Source: Marininema halotolerans (GTDB lineage: Bacteria; Bacillota; Bacilli; Thermoactinomycetales; DSM-45169). Taken from it: 64,000 bases of DNA. The translations under genes were made by a program, and so were the position numbers. The DNA is taken from contig NZ_FPAA01000001.1 in assembly GCF_900116235.1 (NCBI RefSeq), positions 186,001-250,000 on the forward strand, written 5' to 3'. The notes beneath the pieces were generated by a model, which did no database searches, was not told the DNA's origin, and worked only from the letters and a program-made list of their open reading frames with translations. This document shows positions 8,095 through 17,749 of this stretch, piece after piece. Within the stretch, counting starts at the first letter, position 1. The number at the start of each line of letters is the position of its first letter.

Positions 8095-8247
8095 GGAACC
8101 AATCCCTCCTTACAGATGCCCTAACCATTACTCGCTACATGTTCTTGTTAGTTTGTGCCAACGGTCCACAATCCAATCGAAGAATAATTAGCGACAGCAT
8201 CGCTGATAACGATACGTATTCCCCAATCTGGAAGGGTAAAATCATAA

Positions 8248-8283
8248 AAAAACAGGATCCCCCAACGAGAGGATCCTGTTTTT
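8248..8283 (-). terminator. Terminator of the rapZ-glmR-whiA-crh group
   Basis: A 13-bp stem AAAAACAGGATCC with its complement and a 10-nt loop lies directly after the HPr-like gene. The arm carries its own U run on the minus strand. Confidence 0.85.
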
Positions 8284-8293
8284 GAATTTCGAT

Positions 8294-8554
8294 TTAAAGA
8301 TCATCCTTGCCAACAATCGTTGATAACGCTTCAATTGCTTGTTCAGCGTCCGACCCATCAGCTGAAATAGTAATTTCAGACCCATGGGATACTGCTAAGC
8401 TCATAATCCCCATAATACTTTTGGCATTCACTTTTTTATTTTCCTTACTAACAAAAATCTCGGAAGTATATTTATTTGCCTCTTGAACAAAGAGGGCAGC
8501 TGGGCGGGCATGAAGACCCGTTTTTAGATGTACTGTCACAATACGTTCTACCAT
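8294..8554 (-). CDS. HPr-family phosphocarrier in the Crh position, with His15 and Ser46
   Basis: An 86-residue HPr-fold protein. It sits in the exact syntenic slot of B. subtilis crh (after whiA), and its flanks look Crh-like (KTGLxARPAALFVQEAN and VNAKSIMGIMSLAVS). B. subtilis Crh has Gln at position 15, so it cannot accept phosphate from PEP. Here residue 15 is His (GLHARPAA), the HPr active site, and the HprK target Ser46 is also present (NAKSIMG). It may therefore act both in PTS phosphotransfer and in CcpA co-repression. No ptsI follows; the terminator comes immediately after. It could be the organism's main HPr or a Crh that kept His15; this window cannot decide. Confidence 0.9.
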   Translation of the reverse strand: MVERIVTVHLKTGLHARPAALFVQEANKYTSEIFVSKENKKVNAKSIMGIMSLAVSHGSEITISADGSDAEQAIEALSTIVGKDDL

Positions 8555-8594
8555 CGTTTATCTCCTCCAATGATTGGCATTTAAGAACAGGTTG

Positions 8595-9533
8595 TTAAGT
8601 AGTCGCCGTGTCACCTAATTTTCCTGCAATTTCATCTAACTTTCGTAGCCGATGGTTCACCGCTGATTTACTCACTTTACGTGGAAGCATCTGACCCAAT
8701 TCTGTCAGGGAGATTTCAGGATGTTGCAACCTCATCTCTGCCACCTCGCGTAATCGACTCGGCAATTGGTCAAGACCCATTTCGCGGTCAATTCGCCTGA
8801 TATTTTCGACTTGACGCATAGCCGCCTGGATCGTTTTATTCAAATTCGCGGTTTCACAATTGACTAAACGATTGACTGAGTTCCGCATATCTTTCATGAT
8901 GCGTACATCTTCAAACTGAAAGAGTGATTGATGCGCCCCAATAAGATTGAGGAATTCACCAATTTTATCTCCTTCTTTAATATAAGCAACATATCCTTTT
9001 TTTCTCTCTAACCATTTCGCGTGCATGTAATACCCATTAAGAAGATGACATAGGGCTTCACTATGATCCTGATAGGTCGAGAGGATTTCCAAATGGTAAG
9101 AAACGCTGTCCGGGTTGTTGACCGATCCCCCAGCGAGAAATGCACCACGAAGATAAGATCGCCGGCAACATTCCTCTTGAGTTAGTTCAGGGTGAATCCC
9201 TTCAAATCGTTCCAACCCTTTTCCCAGTATGCACAAATCACGCAAGATGTTTTCCGCATGGGGCGGTCCGAGTCGAAGGGCGTAGGTATTATTCTTCTTC
9301 AGACGCACTTTTTTCCTTACCAAAACCTCTGGTTGTACCGAATAAACCTCTTTGATCAGACTATACGTATGACGCGCAATCGCATTGTTTTCTGTCGTCA
9401 CCTCAAGACCCATGCCTCCATGCAAAGAAATTACACCACTAATTCGCACAAGGGCTGAGAGTTCTGCCCGTTGACAACATGGTTTAGAGGCAATACGAGT
9501 CAATTCCTGTTTTACCTTGGAGGCAAAAGACAT
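8595..9533 (-). CDS. whiA: Sporulation/division regulator WhiA
   Basis: A DNA-binding protein with an N-terminal LAGLIDADG-like fold and a C-terminal helix-turn-helix, conserved in Gram-positives. In B. subtilis (YvcL) it affects cell division and chromosome segregation. 312 residues from ATG 9533; [12 protein letters not shown] matches the usual WhiA start, with AGGAAGG upstream. A longer frame (7 more codons) is less likely. The C-terminal helix-turn-helix is seen as [18 protein letters not shown]. It lies 22 bp after glmR and 40 bp before the HPr-like gene. Confidence 0.96.
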   Translation of the reverse strand: MSFASKVKQELTRIASKPCCQRAELSALVRISGVISLHGGMGLEVTTENNAIARHTYSLIKEVYSVQPEVLVRKKVRLKKNNTYALRLGPPHAENILRDLCILGKGLERFEGIHPELTQEECCRRSYLRGAFLAGGSVNNPDSVSYHLEILSTYQDHSEALCHLLNGYYMHAKWLERKKGYVAYIKEGDKIGEFLNLIGAHQSLFQFEDVRIMKDMRNSVNRLVNCETANLNKTIQAAMRQVENIRRIDREMGLDQLPSRLREVAEMRLQHPEISLTELGQMLPRKVSKSAVNHRLRKLDEIAGKLGDTATT

Positions 9534-9555
9534 AGGACATCCCTTCCTCTTCACA

Positions 9556-10527
9556 TCACTTCCGGATCAACCTCATGATACTACGACTTAAAAAGGAGGC
9601 ATCATGGCGCAACACATCTCGCGTTTCTAATAAATTAGCCGATACCACTTCACAGCCGTGTTTCCGAATGCGATCCATATCCGGAAGTACGGGATCGGCT
9701 CCCTCCGCAGCATAGCGCTGTTGAATAGCTAATGGGGGGATCGCATCATTGGCGATCACAACGTCAAATAACTCACTGCCAACGTGTCGATAAATTGCTT
9801 CAACATGATCCGAAGCCGTATATCCATCAGTTTCCCCAGCTTGTGTCATCACATTGCAAATATAAATCTTTTTTGCTGAAGATGCTCGAATGGCATCTGC
9901 CATTCCCTTTACAAGAAGATTGGGGAGTAGACTTGTATAAAGACTTCCTGGACCGATGACGATTCCATCAGCCTCGCTAATCGCTTCCATTGCCTCATCC
10001 ACAGGCTTCGCATCCTCCGGATCGATAAAAACACGTTCGATTCGACAACCGACGCGTGGAATTCTTGACTCCCCTTCTACCAGACTGCCATCACTCATCT
10101 CCGCTTTTAATGTAATGGTTTGGCCTGTAGAAGGTAGAACTCTTCCGCGAATGGCTAATACCCGACTCAATTCCTGTATTCCGTGATTAAAATCCCCTGT
10201 AATATCTTTTAATGCCGCAATGATTAAATTGCCTAAATTATGACCGGCTAACCCATCCCCATTGGAAAATCGATATTGTAGCACCTTCTCTAATAAAGGC
10301 TCAACGTCTGCTAATGCAACCAGGACATTACGAACATCCCCAGGAGGCGGCATTTGCATCTCACTGCGCAGACGCCCTGAACTTCCTCCATCATCCGCCA
10401 CCGTTACAATGGCAGTAAGATCGAGGGGAAACCGCTTTAATCCACGCAAAAGGACAGATAGTCCAGTTCCTCCGCCGATGACCACAAGCCGGGGAATTTC
10501 TTTTTCTTCGGCTTCTGAATTGCTCAT
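9556..10527 (-). CDS. glmR: GlmR/YvcK-type gluconeogenesis factor
   Basis: Member of the YvcK/CofD-like family, which binds UDP-GlcNAc and tunes carbon flow into wall precursors; in B. subtilis it is needed on gluconeogenic carbon sources. The glycine-rich start ([16 protein letters not shown]) and [15 protein letters not shown] and GPGSLYTS motifs are all present. ATG 10527 has AGGTGG upstream; an in-frame GTG 9 nt earlier (10536) is an alternative. 323 residues. It lies between rapZ and whiA, in the same order as in B. subtilis. Confidence 0.95.
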   Translation of the reverse strand: MSNSEAEEKEIPRLVVIGGGTGLSVLLRGLKRFPLDLTAIVTVADDGGSSGRLRSEMQMPPPGDVRNVLVALADVEPLLEKVLQYRFSNGDGLAGHNLGNLIIAALKDITGDFNHGIQELSRVLAIRGRVLPSTGQTITLKAEMSDGSLVEGESRIPRVGCRIERVFIDPEDAKPVDEAMEAISEADGIVIGPGSLYTSLLPNLLVKGMADAIRASSAKKIYICNVMTQAGETDGYTASDHVEAIYRHVGSELFDVVIANDAIPPLAIQQRYAAEGADPVLPDMDRIRKHGCEVVSANLLETRDVLRHDASFLSRSIMRLIRK

Positions 10528-10562
10528 GATCGCCACCTACCTCTTTCACCCGGCATCCGCCT

Positions 10563-11444
10563 CTAATTTTTTTCAATATCTCGGTGTGCGACGCGTGTCC
10601 CTTCGGTTTCTCGAAACCATCGATTCAAATATTCCGCGACGGCTACAGAACGATGTTTCCCACCGGTACATCCAATACCTACCACTAAGCTCATCTTGCC
10701 TTCTCGTTGATAATGAGGCAAGAGAAAGGCTAACATATCCGTTAATTTTTCAAGAAATTGCTTTGTTTCCTGCCATTTCATTACATAGTCATACACATCA
10801 GTATCTTTACCTGTATTGGGCTTTAGCGAAGCTACATAATGAGGATTGGGAAGAAAACGAACATCAAAAATAAGATCCGCATCAATCGGTACACCATATT
10901 TAAATCCAAAGGATTGGAAAGTAACCGTTAACGTATTTTCTCCAGTAACCGTATAGCGAGAGATAATACGTTCCTTTAACTGCGCAGGTTTCATGGTACT
11001 TGTATCGATAATCTGATGGGCACGTCCCCTAATCTCATCCAGAAGCTCCCTTTCCAAATGAATCCCATCCATTGGTGTACCTTCTGGGGAAAGAGGGTGA
11101 CGGCGACGGGTCTCCTTATAGCGTTGGACCAATACAGCATCACTCGCATCAAGATAAAGGATTTGATAATGAATTCCGTGATGTTTCTCTAATCTGTCCA
11201 AGGATTCAAATAAAGAGGAAAAGAAGTCCCTGCCACGTAAATCGATCACTAATGCCGCTCGTCGCATTCCACCTGATTGTTCAAGTAACTCCGTCAATTT
11301 ACCCAACAACGCGGGGGGCAAGTTATCAATACAGAAAAAGCCAAGATCCTCCAAACTTTGCATAGCAACGGTTTTCCCTGCACCTGACATCCCTGTAATC
11401 ACAACGAGGTTGGTTTCCTGTCTATTTTCTGCCACTGACGTCAC
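10563..11444 (-). CDS. rapZ: RapZ-family nucleotide-binding protein (YvcJ)
   Basis: A P-loop protein of 293 residues with Walker A GMSGAGKT near residue 18 and the family motifs FFCIDNLPP and GCTGGKHRSV. Enterobacterial RapZ is an RNase adaptor for GlmZ; B. subtilis YvcJ hydrolyses nucleotides and affects competence, so the RNA role should not be assumed here. The start is ambiguous: GTG 11444 has only a weak RBS, and an in-frame GTG 9 nt downstream (11435) is also possible. First gene of the rapZ-glmR-whiA-crh group. Confidence 0.93.
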   Translation of the reverse strand: MTSVAENRQETNLVVITGMSGAGKTVAMQSLEDLGFFCIDNLPPALLGKLTELLEQSGGMRRAALVIDLRGRDFFSSLFESLDRLEKHHGIHYQILYLDASDAVLVQRYKETRRRHPLSPEGTPMDGIHLERELLDEIRGRAHQIIDTSTMKPAQLKERIISRYTVTGENTLTVTFQSFGFKYGVPIDADLIFDVRFLPNPHYVASLKPNTGKDTDVYDYVMKWQETKQFLEKLTDMLAFLLPHYQREGKMSLVVGIGCTGGKHRSVAVAEYLNRWFRETEGTRVAHRDIEKN

Positions 11445-11741
11445 CCACTTTCCATTGCAAATATTCTATTCCATTTTACCTTAAAATTTCTCCCTTTGCT
11501 GTTAATAACAGCCTCGATGACCCCTGCATCCTGGGAGTCGGATCTTCATCGCGACTGAATGTCATCATTCCTTCTCCAGTATCCCTTGTATTAAACCATT
11601 CGTCCAAGGAAGTTTCGTCAGTTTTATGACATACCCTTCATCGATGTAGAGAAAACCAGGGAGCCCTACCTCGACTCCAATTAGCACTCTCTATGGAATC
11701 CTTTGCATTCCTTGACTCTATGAGTTTCCAGGCTATCGCCA
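11445..11741. other. Intergenic region before rapZ
   Basis: About 300 bp between the Nudix gene and rapZ. Frames here are antisense or out-of-frame shadows. I see no strong terminator after the Nudix gene and only weak AT-rich promoter-like hexamers (for example TAAAAT near 11470) before rapZ. Confidence 0.4.
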
Positions 11742-12200
11742 TCAGTTGTGCCAGTGTTGAGAAAGAATGACCTCCTCTGGGGAATAAACGATTCGTCCGA
11801 TAAATAACTCTTTCTCAAAACATGCGAGACGCGAGAGGATCTGTTGATCCATTTCCGAGGTAGGTAATGTAGATAAGGCATCGAGGGGTTGCCAGGAAAG
11901 TTGCCCCTCTGGGGAATTCTCCAATAAAGCGCCTTCATAGTGTGACGCACGAAAGTTAAACATCATCCATTCTTTCTCAATCTTTCCGTCCTGTTCAACA
12001 CACATCGTAACGACTCCACTTAAGACAGGTTGAATAAGATGTAAGCCCGTCTCTTCATAAAATTCTCGACAAACCGCTTCCATAATGGTCTCTCCGGATT
12101 CCACCTTCCCCCCAGGAGCCACCCACCATCCACGACGAGGCTTTTTTAATAGTAGGAATTGATCCTGATCTTGTAGTAGACAATTAGCAATCCGTTGCAT
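11742..12200 (-). CDS. Nudix hydrolase (YvcI-like)
   Basis: A 152-residue MutT-type hydrolase that would cleave a nucleoside diphosphate linked to another group. The Nudix box is complete: GGKVESGETIMEAVCREF followed by YEETGL (about residues 31-54), with the REFYEE metal ligands. Substrate cannot be predicted. It precedes rapZ, matching the place of yvcI in B. subtilis. The gap of 297 bp to rapZ suggests separate transcription. Confidence 0.9.
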   Translation of the reverse strand: MQRIANCLLQDQDQFLLLKKPRRGWWVAPGGKVESGETIMEAVCREFYEETGLHLIQPVLSGVVTMCVEQDGKIEKEWMMFNFRASHYEGALLENSPEGQLSWQPLDALSTLPTSEMDQQILSRLACFEKELFIGRIVYSPEEVILSQHWHN

Positions 12201-12372
12201 CGGGTTTCACCTCAGTGATTTCTAAGATGTCCTGTCACTTATTCTCATATCCGCTCACAAAAAATGCGGGATTCGCCATCCCTCACTTTGCTACTCCTTT
12301 ATTATAACGAAATCGACTGAACCCACCAAGAACCCCTTCTCTCATCGCCTCAGTCCTACTTTCACCTAAAAT

Positions 12373-12405
12373 AAAAAGACCCGCTACATGGTTAGCTGGT
12401 CTTTT
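12373..12405 (-). terminator. Terminator of the CBS-protein gene
   Basis: Arms AAAAAGACC/GGTCTTTTT plus GCTA/TAGC with one internal mismatch, 20 bp after the stop of the minus-strand gene. Confidence 0.75.
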
Positions 12406-12424
12406 TAGTAAACCACATCACAAC

Positions 12425-12892
12425 TTACACACCGGATTTCGAGCGCTCATTTTCAATAAATTTTCGTTGGAAATACTCGGTTACTTTTTCCATCAATACT
12501 TTTCTCGTTAGAATTCCTTCGAAACGATTTTCTAAATCAATAATAGGAATATAGGGTCGGTCAATCAATACATCAAAGGCAAAGGAGAAGATCGAGTTCG
12601 CCAAAATGCCCGAGTGATTCTGATTCATCACGTTCTTCACCTGGGATTGTGATAATTTAGCAAACTGAAAGTCATTTCGTGTCAACATATAGTCAAGGAT
12701 ATTCGTCTTGCTGACGACTCCTTCTACTTTTCCCTCTCGATCAATCACTGGAACCGAAGCATATCCTTTACGCGTAAGAACAAGCAAGGCTCTCTCCAAT
12801 GTCCAATCAGGTTCAACAACAACCACTTGATTGGCAGCAATAACCAATGGAGAAATTTCTTCGTCAAACAAGGAAATTTTTTGGTTACTCAT
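12425..12892 (-). CDS. CBS-domain protein, DarB/CbpB-like
   Basis: About 155 residues made of two CBS motifs. It resembles B. subtilis DarB (CbpB, YkuL), a c-di-AMP-binding protein that controls the stringent enzyme Rel and pyruvate carboxylase. Similar segments are LERALLVLTRKGYASVPV near residues 32-49 and the closing FEGILTRKVLMEKV. Ligand binding is inferred from the family. ATG 12892 was chosen because MSNQKISLF lines up with family starts; a GTG at 12943 with AAGGG at 6 nt would add 17 residues and cannot be excluded. It lies just after a thioredoxin-like gene. Confidence 0.75.
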   Translation of the reverse strand: MSNQKISLFDEEISPLVIAANQVVVVEPDWTLERALLVLTRKGYASVPVIDREGKVEGVVSKTNILDYMLTRNDFQFAKLSQSQVKNVMNQNHSGILANSIFSFAFDVLIDRPYIPIIDLENRFEGILTRKVLMEKVTEYFQRKFIENERSKSGV

Positions 12893-12976
12893 GATGACCC
12901 AATCCTTTTCCTTCATATATGAATGGTAAGTCAAAGCGCACAAATATCCCTTATGAGTATCCCTTAAAAAATCCCC

Positions 12977-13306
12977 TCAGGAGAGGGGAGCGGCAGACAT
13001 ATCCTCAAAAAAACGAAGGACGTTCTCTTCCTTCTTCGCTTCTTTACTCGCTAACCGAGATATTTCAACACCATCACGAAATAAAATAAAGGTTGGAACA
13101 CCTTTCACCTCATATTCCTCCGCAATGGCACGCGATTCATCGACATCCAATTCACCAAACTGAAAATGCGCTCGATAACGCTCTTCCCAGTTCGGCATGG
13201 ATAATGCAATGCGTTTACAATCAAAACACCAGCTAGCACTAAATTCTACGAGCTTCATCCCTTCCGATATAAAGGATTGAAAGGTCGCTTGATCCAGTCT
13301 CTCCAT
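12977..13306 (-). CDS. Thioredoxin-like protein
   Basis: A 109-residue cytoplasmic thioredoxin fold without a signal peptide. The active site is WCFDCK near residue 27, so the CxxC pair is intact, and the cis-proline is present in KGVPTFILF. The dipeptide FD between the cysteines differs from classical WCGPC, so redox potential and partners may differ. ATG 13306 has AGGAGG at the right distance. It starts 17 bp after the TPR gene and is probably co-transcribed with it. Confidence 0.9.
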   Translation of the reverse strand: MERLDQATFQSFISEGMKLVEFSASWCFDCKRIALSMPNWEERYRAHFQFGELDVDESRAIAEEYEVKGVPTFILFRDGVEISRLASKEAKKEENVLRFFEDMSAAPLS

Positions 13307-13323
13307 CTCTCTTCCTCCTCGTC

Positions 13324-15063
13324 TTACGGTGAACGCCATGAGAATTGGGAGTTCCCCTTCGCGTTATAAGCCTGTTCCAACAAACGTACATGGCGACCCA
13401 CAGTGGAGGAGGAAACTTCATGCTTTCGAGCAACACTTTTTTGAGTAAGGGAAAGACCATGTAATTTAGCCACCACATACTCAAGAGCTGCTGCCCAACC
13501 CTCCACTTTGCGAATTTCCGGAAGGCTGGGATGATTCTGCCGGAGGAAATCCGTCCAGATTACTTGGGCATCGTTCATATGGGCACTTTCATATTGACCC
13601 CTCATCCCAGCAAGACAGCATTCAAGAACCCGTTCCCAGTTTTCTAACCAGGAAGGCATCTCTTGGGATAAATCCCTGGGATGAATGGTTACTTCACGCC
13701 CCTCTAAAATGGCTCGAAAGGGAACCGAGGCACCAATTCGTTTTAATACATACAAAGTCATGCGTTTTAATTCGTCCTCTTCTTCCTTACGCATTAAGAA
13801 ATTTTTCAGTACTTCTTCCGTTTCTTGATCACCAATCCATTCCAAAACCTGTATCACTTGTACCTTGGTATCAAAATCGCCATGATTAAGTGCCCAGAAG
13901 AAAGAGGAGCGAATCAATGGATTTTCCTTGATTTGTTCAGGAATCTGATCAACTTGCTGACCTAATTGAGAAAACTGCTCTTCAAAGGGAAGTTGATAGT
14001 GGTAGCTAACCATCGGCAGGTGCGTAGGAGGAACCCCTTGCCAACTATCAATCTGATTGAGGAAAAAGGAAGGCGCTTTTGACTGGGGATCTAACTCTTT
14101 TGCCATCCTCCAATACTTTCGTGCCTCAATATAACGCTTTGTGTTAAAGGCAGCAGCTGCTACATAATGATACAGGCTCGCTTTTAGATCTTTCTCTAAT
14201 TTCAATAGCCTTCGGAAGAGTTGATACGCCACTTCATGTTCCCCAAGAATTCCCATCGTGGTTCCTAATTTATAAATATGTTCGGTTTGATAAGGTAGCC
14301 ACTTTTTTAGCATTGCAACCAATTGTTCTCGCTCGTGAGTGTCACCGTTATGCTGGGCGAGAACCGCAAGGTTACATAAGGCATGCAAATTGGAAGGATC
14401 CTCTGTCAGAACCTCTCCGATCACTGATTTTGCCTTATCTAGTTCACCGGTATAATAATAGGCGAGGGCTAAATTATTCCGTGCCGCTGAAAAATCAGGG
14501 TACTCTGCCACTAACTTCTCCAAGGTATCCGTAGCTTGTAGAAAATGGCCCGATTCGAGCTGGATCCGTGCTTCTTCATGCCGACGAAGCCATTCTTTTT
14601 TAGGCTTATGTTCCGGACGTCTTGGTTGCCGCCCGAGTTCATAGGCAAGCATATCCAGCATCTCTTCCGCTTCCTGGGCAAATTCACCCCCAGGTTCTTC
14701 TTCTAAATAGTGGATAAGATGCTCCTCCGCCTTATCAAAATCATCCATGTTCGCTGCATTATTGGCCATATAAAACCAACACTCACTTAGATCAGGATCC
14801 GCATGTTCCAATATTCTACGCAAAACTTCATTTGACTCTTCAAAATAACCCATCTCAGAAAGAATCCCTGCAAGATTGCATAGATTGACTGGATTATCCG
14901 GTTCCTTTTCTACAGCAAGGCGGAAATATTTTAATGCTTTATCGTAACGATGCCGATCCAGAGAGCGTACTGCACGTTCAAAGAAGAAGCCCGCATCCAA
15001 TCGTAAACGGACAACGTTATGCTCCCTAGCATAATTTTTGGCACCCACTTGAGTTTTTTTCAT
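13324..15063 (-). CDS. TPR-repeat protein with C-terminal helix-turn-helix (YvcD-like)
   Basis: A cytoplasmic scaffold-type protein of 579 residues. Tetratricopeptide repeats cover about residues 30-340, e.g. YDKALKYFRLAVEKEPDN and YFEESNEVLRRILEHADPD, followed by ARNNLALAYYYTGELDKAK. A helical, less repetitive middle follows. The last 45 residues contain a helix-turn-helix (LTQKSVARKHEVSSSTVGRH), so nucleic-acid binding is possible. B. subtilis has a TPR protein, YvcD, near its his operon. ATG 15063 has GGTGGGG upstream; GTG 15075 is the longer option. Role unknown. Confidence 0.8.
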   Translation of the reverse strand: MKKTQVGAKNYAREHNVVRLRLDAGFFFERAVRSLDRHRYDKALKYFRLAVEKEPDNPVNLCNLAGILSEMGYFEESNEVLRRILEHADPDLSECWFYMANNAANMDDFDKAEEHLIHYLEEEPGGEFAQEAEEMLDMLAYELGRQPRRPEHKPKKEWLRRHEEARIQLESGHFLQATDTLEKLVAEYPDFSAARNNLALAYYYTGELDKAKSVIGEVLTEDPSNLHALCNLAVLAQHNGDTHEREQLVAMLKKWLPYQTEHIYKLGTTMGILGEHEVAYQLFRRLLKLEKDLKASLYHYVAAAAFNTKRYIEARKYWRMAKELDPQSKAPSFFLNQIDSWQGVPPTHLPMVSYHYQLPFEEQFSQLGQQVDQIPEQIKENPLIRSSFFWALNHGDFDTKVQVIQVLEWIGDQETEEVLKNFLMRKEEEDELKRMTLYVLKRIGASVPFRAILEGREVTIHPRDLSQEMPSWLENWERVLECCLAGMRGQYESAHMNDAQVIWTDFLRQNHPSLPEIRKVEGWAAALEYVVAKLHGLSLTQKSVARKHEVSSSTVGRHVRLLEQAYNAKGNSQFSWRSP

Positions 15064-15179
15064 TGCATTCCCCACCCATCAGGGTATTGAAGCCGCTATT
15101 CGATATTGAAAAAAGTATATCACACTTCGATGATGATCACCTATTGGGCTCCGAAAATTTCGGCGATAATTGCCTGCTA

Positions 15180-16130
15180 TTACATACCTGCACGAAATAA
15201 GGTACTAATCGAACCCCCTTCTTGAATTAACCGAATTGCTTTGGATAAGAGAGGGGCGATTGAAATGACACGAACGTTTTCCAAGGACGTTGCTAAGGAA
15301 AGCGGGATGGAATCGGTGATCAATACTTCACGAATTCCAGGGTGATTTAACTTTTTCAACGCTTCCCCTGATAAAACAGCGTGTGTGGCGCACACCCACG
15401 CTTTATGTGCTCCTTTTTCCTGCAGGCGCTCAATGACACTCACGATGGTACCCCCCGTATCGATTATATCCTCAATGATAATGGGGGTACGCCCTGCTAC
15501 TTCACCAATAATATGAGTCACACTTGCCTCATTATGAACAGGACGACGTTTCATCATAATCGCAAAGGGAGTATCCAGATAGGAAGCCAACTTTTCCGCC
15601 ATCTTTACGCGACCCGCGTCTGGTGAAACCACCACTGGATTATGTATCGCCTGCTGAGTGAGGTACTCTGTAATCTGATCCAAAGCAGTTAAGTGATCGA
15701 CAGGGATATGAAAAAAGCCTTGAATAGCAGGTGCGTGTAAATCGAGGGTAATTACCCGATCGACTCCAACCGTATGAAGTAAGTCGGCGACTACTTTGGC
15801 TGAGATGGGTTCACGAGGAGCATCTTTTTTCTCCTGTCGTGCATAACAAAAATAGGGTAGTACAACGGTAACACTACGAGCAGAAGCCCGACGAGCCGCA
15901 TCGACCATAAAAAGTGTTTCCATTAAATGATCGTTTACTGGCTGAGATAAAGACTGAACCAAATAAACATCGGCATTGCGTACACTTTCTTCATAATGGA
16001 CATAAATTTCCCCACTTTTAAAACGGTCGATCCGAACTTTCCCCAAGTTCATTCCCAGTTCCCCTGCAATTTTTGTAGCCAAGCCTCGATTGGACGTTCC
16101 AGAGAAGAGCATGAATCCCTTAGAGTGCAT
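15180..16130 (-). CDS. prs: Ribose-phosphate pyrophosphokinase
   Basis: Makes PRPP from ribose 5-phosphate and ATP. PRPP feeds HisG and the purine, pyrimidine and NAD pathways. 316 residues; the start ATG 16130 sits behind AAGGGGGAG. Visible motifs are the flag/ATP region RQEKKDAPREPISAKVVADL, LDLHAPAIQGFF, and the PRPP loop EDIIDTGGTI. The N-terminal SGTSNRGLATKIA is a variant of the usual SGxxxxxLA. It lies directly downstream of the his operon but has its own promoter. Most Bacillales carry a housekeeping prs beside glmU, so this may be a second, histidine-linked copy; that needs the rest of the genome. Confidence 0.93.
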   Translation of the reverse strand: MHSKGFMLFSGTSNRGLATKIAGELGMNLGKVRIDRFKSGEIYVHYEESVRNADVYLVQSLSQPVNDHLMETLFMVDAARRASARSVTVVLPYFCYARQEKKDAPREPISAKVVADLLHTVGVDRVITLDLHAPAIQGFFHIPVDHLTALDQITEYLTQQAIHNPVVVSPDAGRVKMAEKLASYLDTPFAIMMKRRPVHNEASVTHIIGEVAGRTPIIIEDIIDTGGTIVSVIERLQEKGAHKAWVCATHAVLSGEALKKLNHPGIREVLITDSIPLSLATSLENVRVISIAPLLSKAIRLIQEGGSISTLFRAGM

Positions 16131-16191
16131 GGGCTCCCCCTTGCTGGGCATTTTTAATAGACCTACTATTTAAAGGCCATCCCTACCCTTC

Positions 16192-16208
16192 CAGACAATG
16201 CGTCTGGA
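16192..16208 (-). other. Small hairpin in the prs leader
   Basis: CCAGAC-AATGC-GTCTGG, a 6-bp stem between the prs promoter and its start codon. It could be a leader structure; no known riboswitch is recognised. Confidence 0.3.
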
Positions 16209-16225
16209 TTCCTTTGTTTTCCTAT

Positions 16226-16255
16226 ATTGTACGAATATATGGGATGTTGCGTCAA
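16226..16255 (-). promoter_or_regulatory. Sigma-A promoter of prs
   Basis: On the minus strand TTGACG (16255-16250), an 18-bp spacer and TACAAT (16231-16226). It gives prs its own transcript downstream of the his terminator. Confidence 0.6.
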
Positions 16256-16299
16256 CGACCCTCACTCCTATCAACGTGGAAACATCTCATTTTGTGACG

Positions 16300-16351
16300 A
16301 AAAAGAAGAGTCTGATTCCGACAAGGATGATTCCTTGATTGAATCAGACTC
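16300..16351 (-). terminator. Terminator of the his operon
   Basis: An 11-bp perfect inverted repeat, GAGTCTGATTC (16308-16318) and GAATCAGACTC (16341-16351), has inner pairing AAGGA/TCCTT and is followed on the minus strand by TTCTTTTTC. It begins 5 bp after hisI. Confidence 0.85.
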
Positions 16352-16355
16352 CTTA

Positions 16356-16994
16356 TTATTGATGATGTCGCTTTCTTAATTCCGTTAAAACCTGATCCAT
16401 CGATAGACCTTGCTCACGCATCAGGACGATGAGATGAAAAAACAAATCAGAGATTTCCCATGCGAGTTCTTCGGTGGAACCGTTTTTCGCAGCAATAATC
16501 ACTTCACTCGCCTCTTCTCCCACTTTCTTTAATATCTTATCGACCCCTTCATCAAAAAGATAGGTGGTATAAGAGTCCTTTGGTCTTTTTATTTCCCGCG
16601 CAGCAACTACCGATTCTAATTCCGTCAGTATTCCATAACGATCACTGAGATCCGAATCATTGGGAAAGCATGAAACTTCTCCTGTATGACACGCAGGTCC
16701 AGTAGGGAGTACACGGACTAACAATGCGTCCTGGTCACAATCCGTACAGACAGATCGAACCGACTGCGTATTTCCAGATGTCTCTCCTTTGTGCCATAAT
16801 TCTTGACGAGACCGGCTCCAAAACCAGGTCTCCCTTGTTTCAAGGGTCTTTTGAATGGCTTCTTTGTTCATATAAGCAAGGGTCAGTACTTCTTTACTCG
16901 TCGCATCTTGAACGATTGCTGGAATCAACCCATTTTCATCAAAACGAAGCTGGTTCCAATCCAGAGAAAGTGGTTTTTCCTCATCTGTCGTCAT
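16356..16994 (-). CDS. hisI: Phosphoribosyl-AMP cyclohydrolase / phosphoribosyl-ATP pyrophosphatase (bifunctional)
   Basis: Carries out histidine steps 2 and 3. 212 residues in the usual fused HisI-HisE form. The cyclohydrolase half shows [28 protein letters not shown] and the metal site [11 protein letters not shown] with HTGEVSCF. The pyrophosphatase half (from about residue 120) has [18 protein letters not shown] followed by IIAAKN. Last gene of the operon; its start overlaps the end of hisF by 4 bp. Confidence 0.97.
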   Translation of the reverse strand: MTTDEEKPLSLDWNQLRFDENGLIPAIVQDATSKEVLTLAYMNKEAIQKTLETRETWFWSRSRQELWHKGETSGNTQSVRSVCTDCDQDALLVRVLPTGPACHTGEVSCFPNDSDLSDRYGILTELESVVAAREIKRPKDSYTTYLFDEGVDKILKKVGEEASEVIIAAKNGSTEELAWEISDLFFHLIVLMREQGLSMDQVLTELRKRHHQ

Positions 16995-17749
16995 CGTATG
17001 GCCACCCCCTCTTCTCTTAACGTTGCTTTTAGCTCATTCACTTTGATTTCTCCATAATGAAAAATGGAAGCAGCAAGTGCCGCTGCAGCGGAAGTCTCAT
17101 GAAACACCTCTACAAAATGCTCCATTGTACCTGCTCCTCCTGAGGCAATTACAGGTACACGAACGGAGGAAGCAACCGCTTGGGTGAGTGGCAGATCAAA
17201 CCCATTTTTTTGGCCATCCTGATCCATACTCGTTAAGAGTATTTCCCCAGCCCCTCGCCTTACGGCTTCCTGCGCCCAATCAACGACACGCCAGTCTGTT
17301 TTCTTTTGGCCCCCATGGGTAAAGACAAACCAGTCATCGCGATCATCCATCCAACAAGCATCGATCGCCACAACCATACACTGGCTTCCAAAACGTCGAG
17401 CCCCGTCCTCGATGAGCGATGGATCAAGAAGCGCTGCAGTGTTCACCGAAATTTTATCTGCACCCGCACGAAGTAATTGATACATGTCTTCTGTATCACG
17501 AATGCCCCCACCTACAGTAAAGGGGATACGCAGCTGACCAGCTGCTTGGCGAACCACCTCAACCATAGTGCCACGCCCCTCTTGCGATGCCGATATATCT
17601 AAAAAAACCACTTCATCGGCTCCCACTTGATCATATTGCGTAGCAAGCTCTACAGGATCACCTGCATCCCGTAAGTTGAGGAAGGAAACCCCCTTCACTA
17701 CCCTGCCATCCTTTACGTCTAGACAAGGAATGATTCGTTTTTTAATCAA
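16991..17749 (-). CDS. hisF: Imidazole glycerol phosphate synthase, cyclase subunit
   Basis: Cyclises PRFAR with ammonia from HisH to IGP and AICAR. A (beta/alpha)8 barrel of 252 residues, close to the usual length. Catalytic Asp11 is in [14 protein letters not shown] and the second Asp in VVAIDACW; phosphate-binding glycines are in GGGIRDTED and [13 protein letters not shown] 17749 overlaps the hisA stop by 4 bp, typical of translational coupling. Confidence 0.98.
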   Translation of the reverse strand: MIKKRIIPCLDVKDGRVVKGVSFLNLRDAGDPVELATQYDQVGADEVVFLDISASQEGRGTMVEVVRQAAGQLRIPFTVGGGIRDTEDMYQLLRAGADKISVNTAALLDPSLIEDGARRFGSQCMVVAIDACWMDDRDDWFVFTHGGQKKTDWRVVDWAQEAVRRGAGEILLTSMDQDGQKNGFDLPLTQAVASSVRVPVIASGGAGTMEHFVEVFHETSAAAALAASIFHYGEIKVNELKATLREEGVAIR

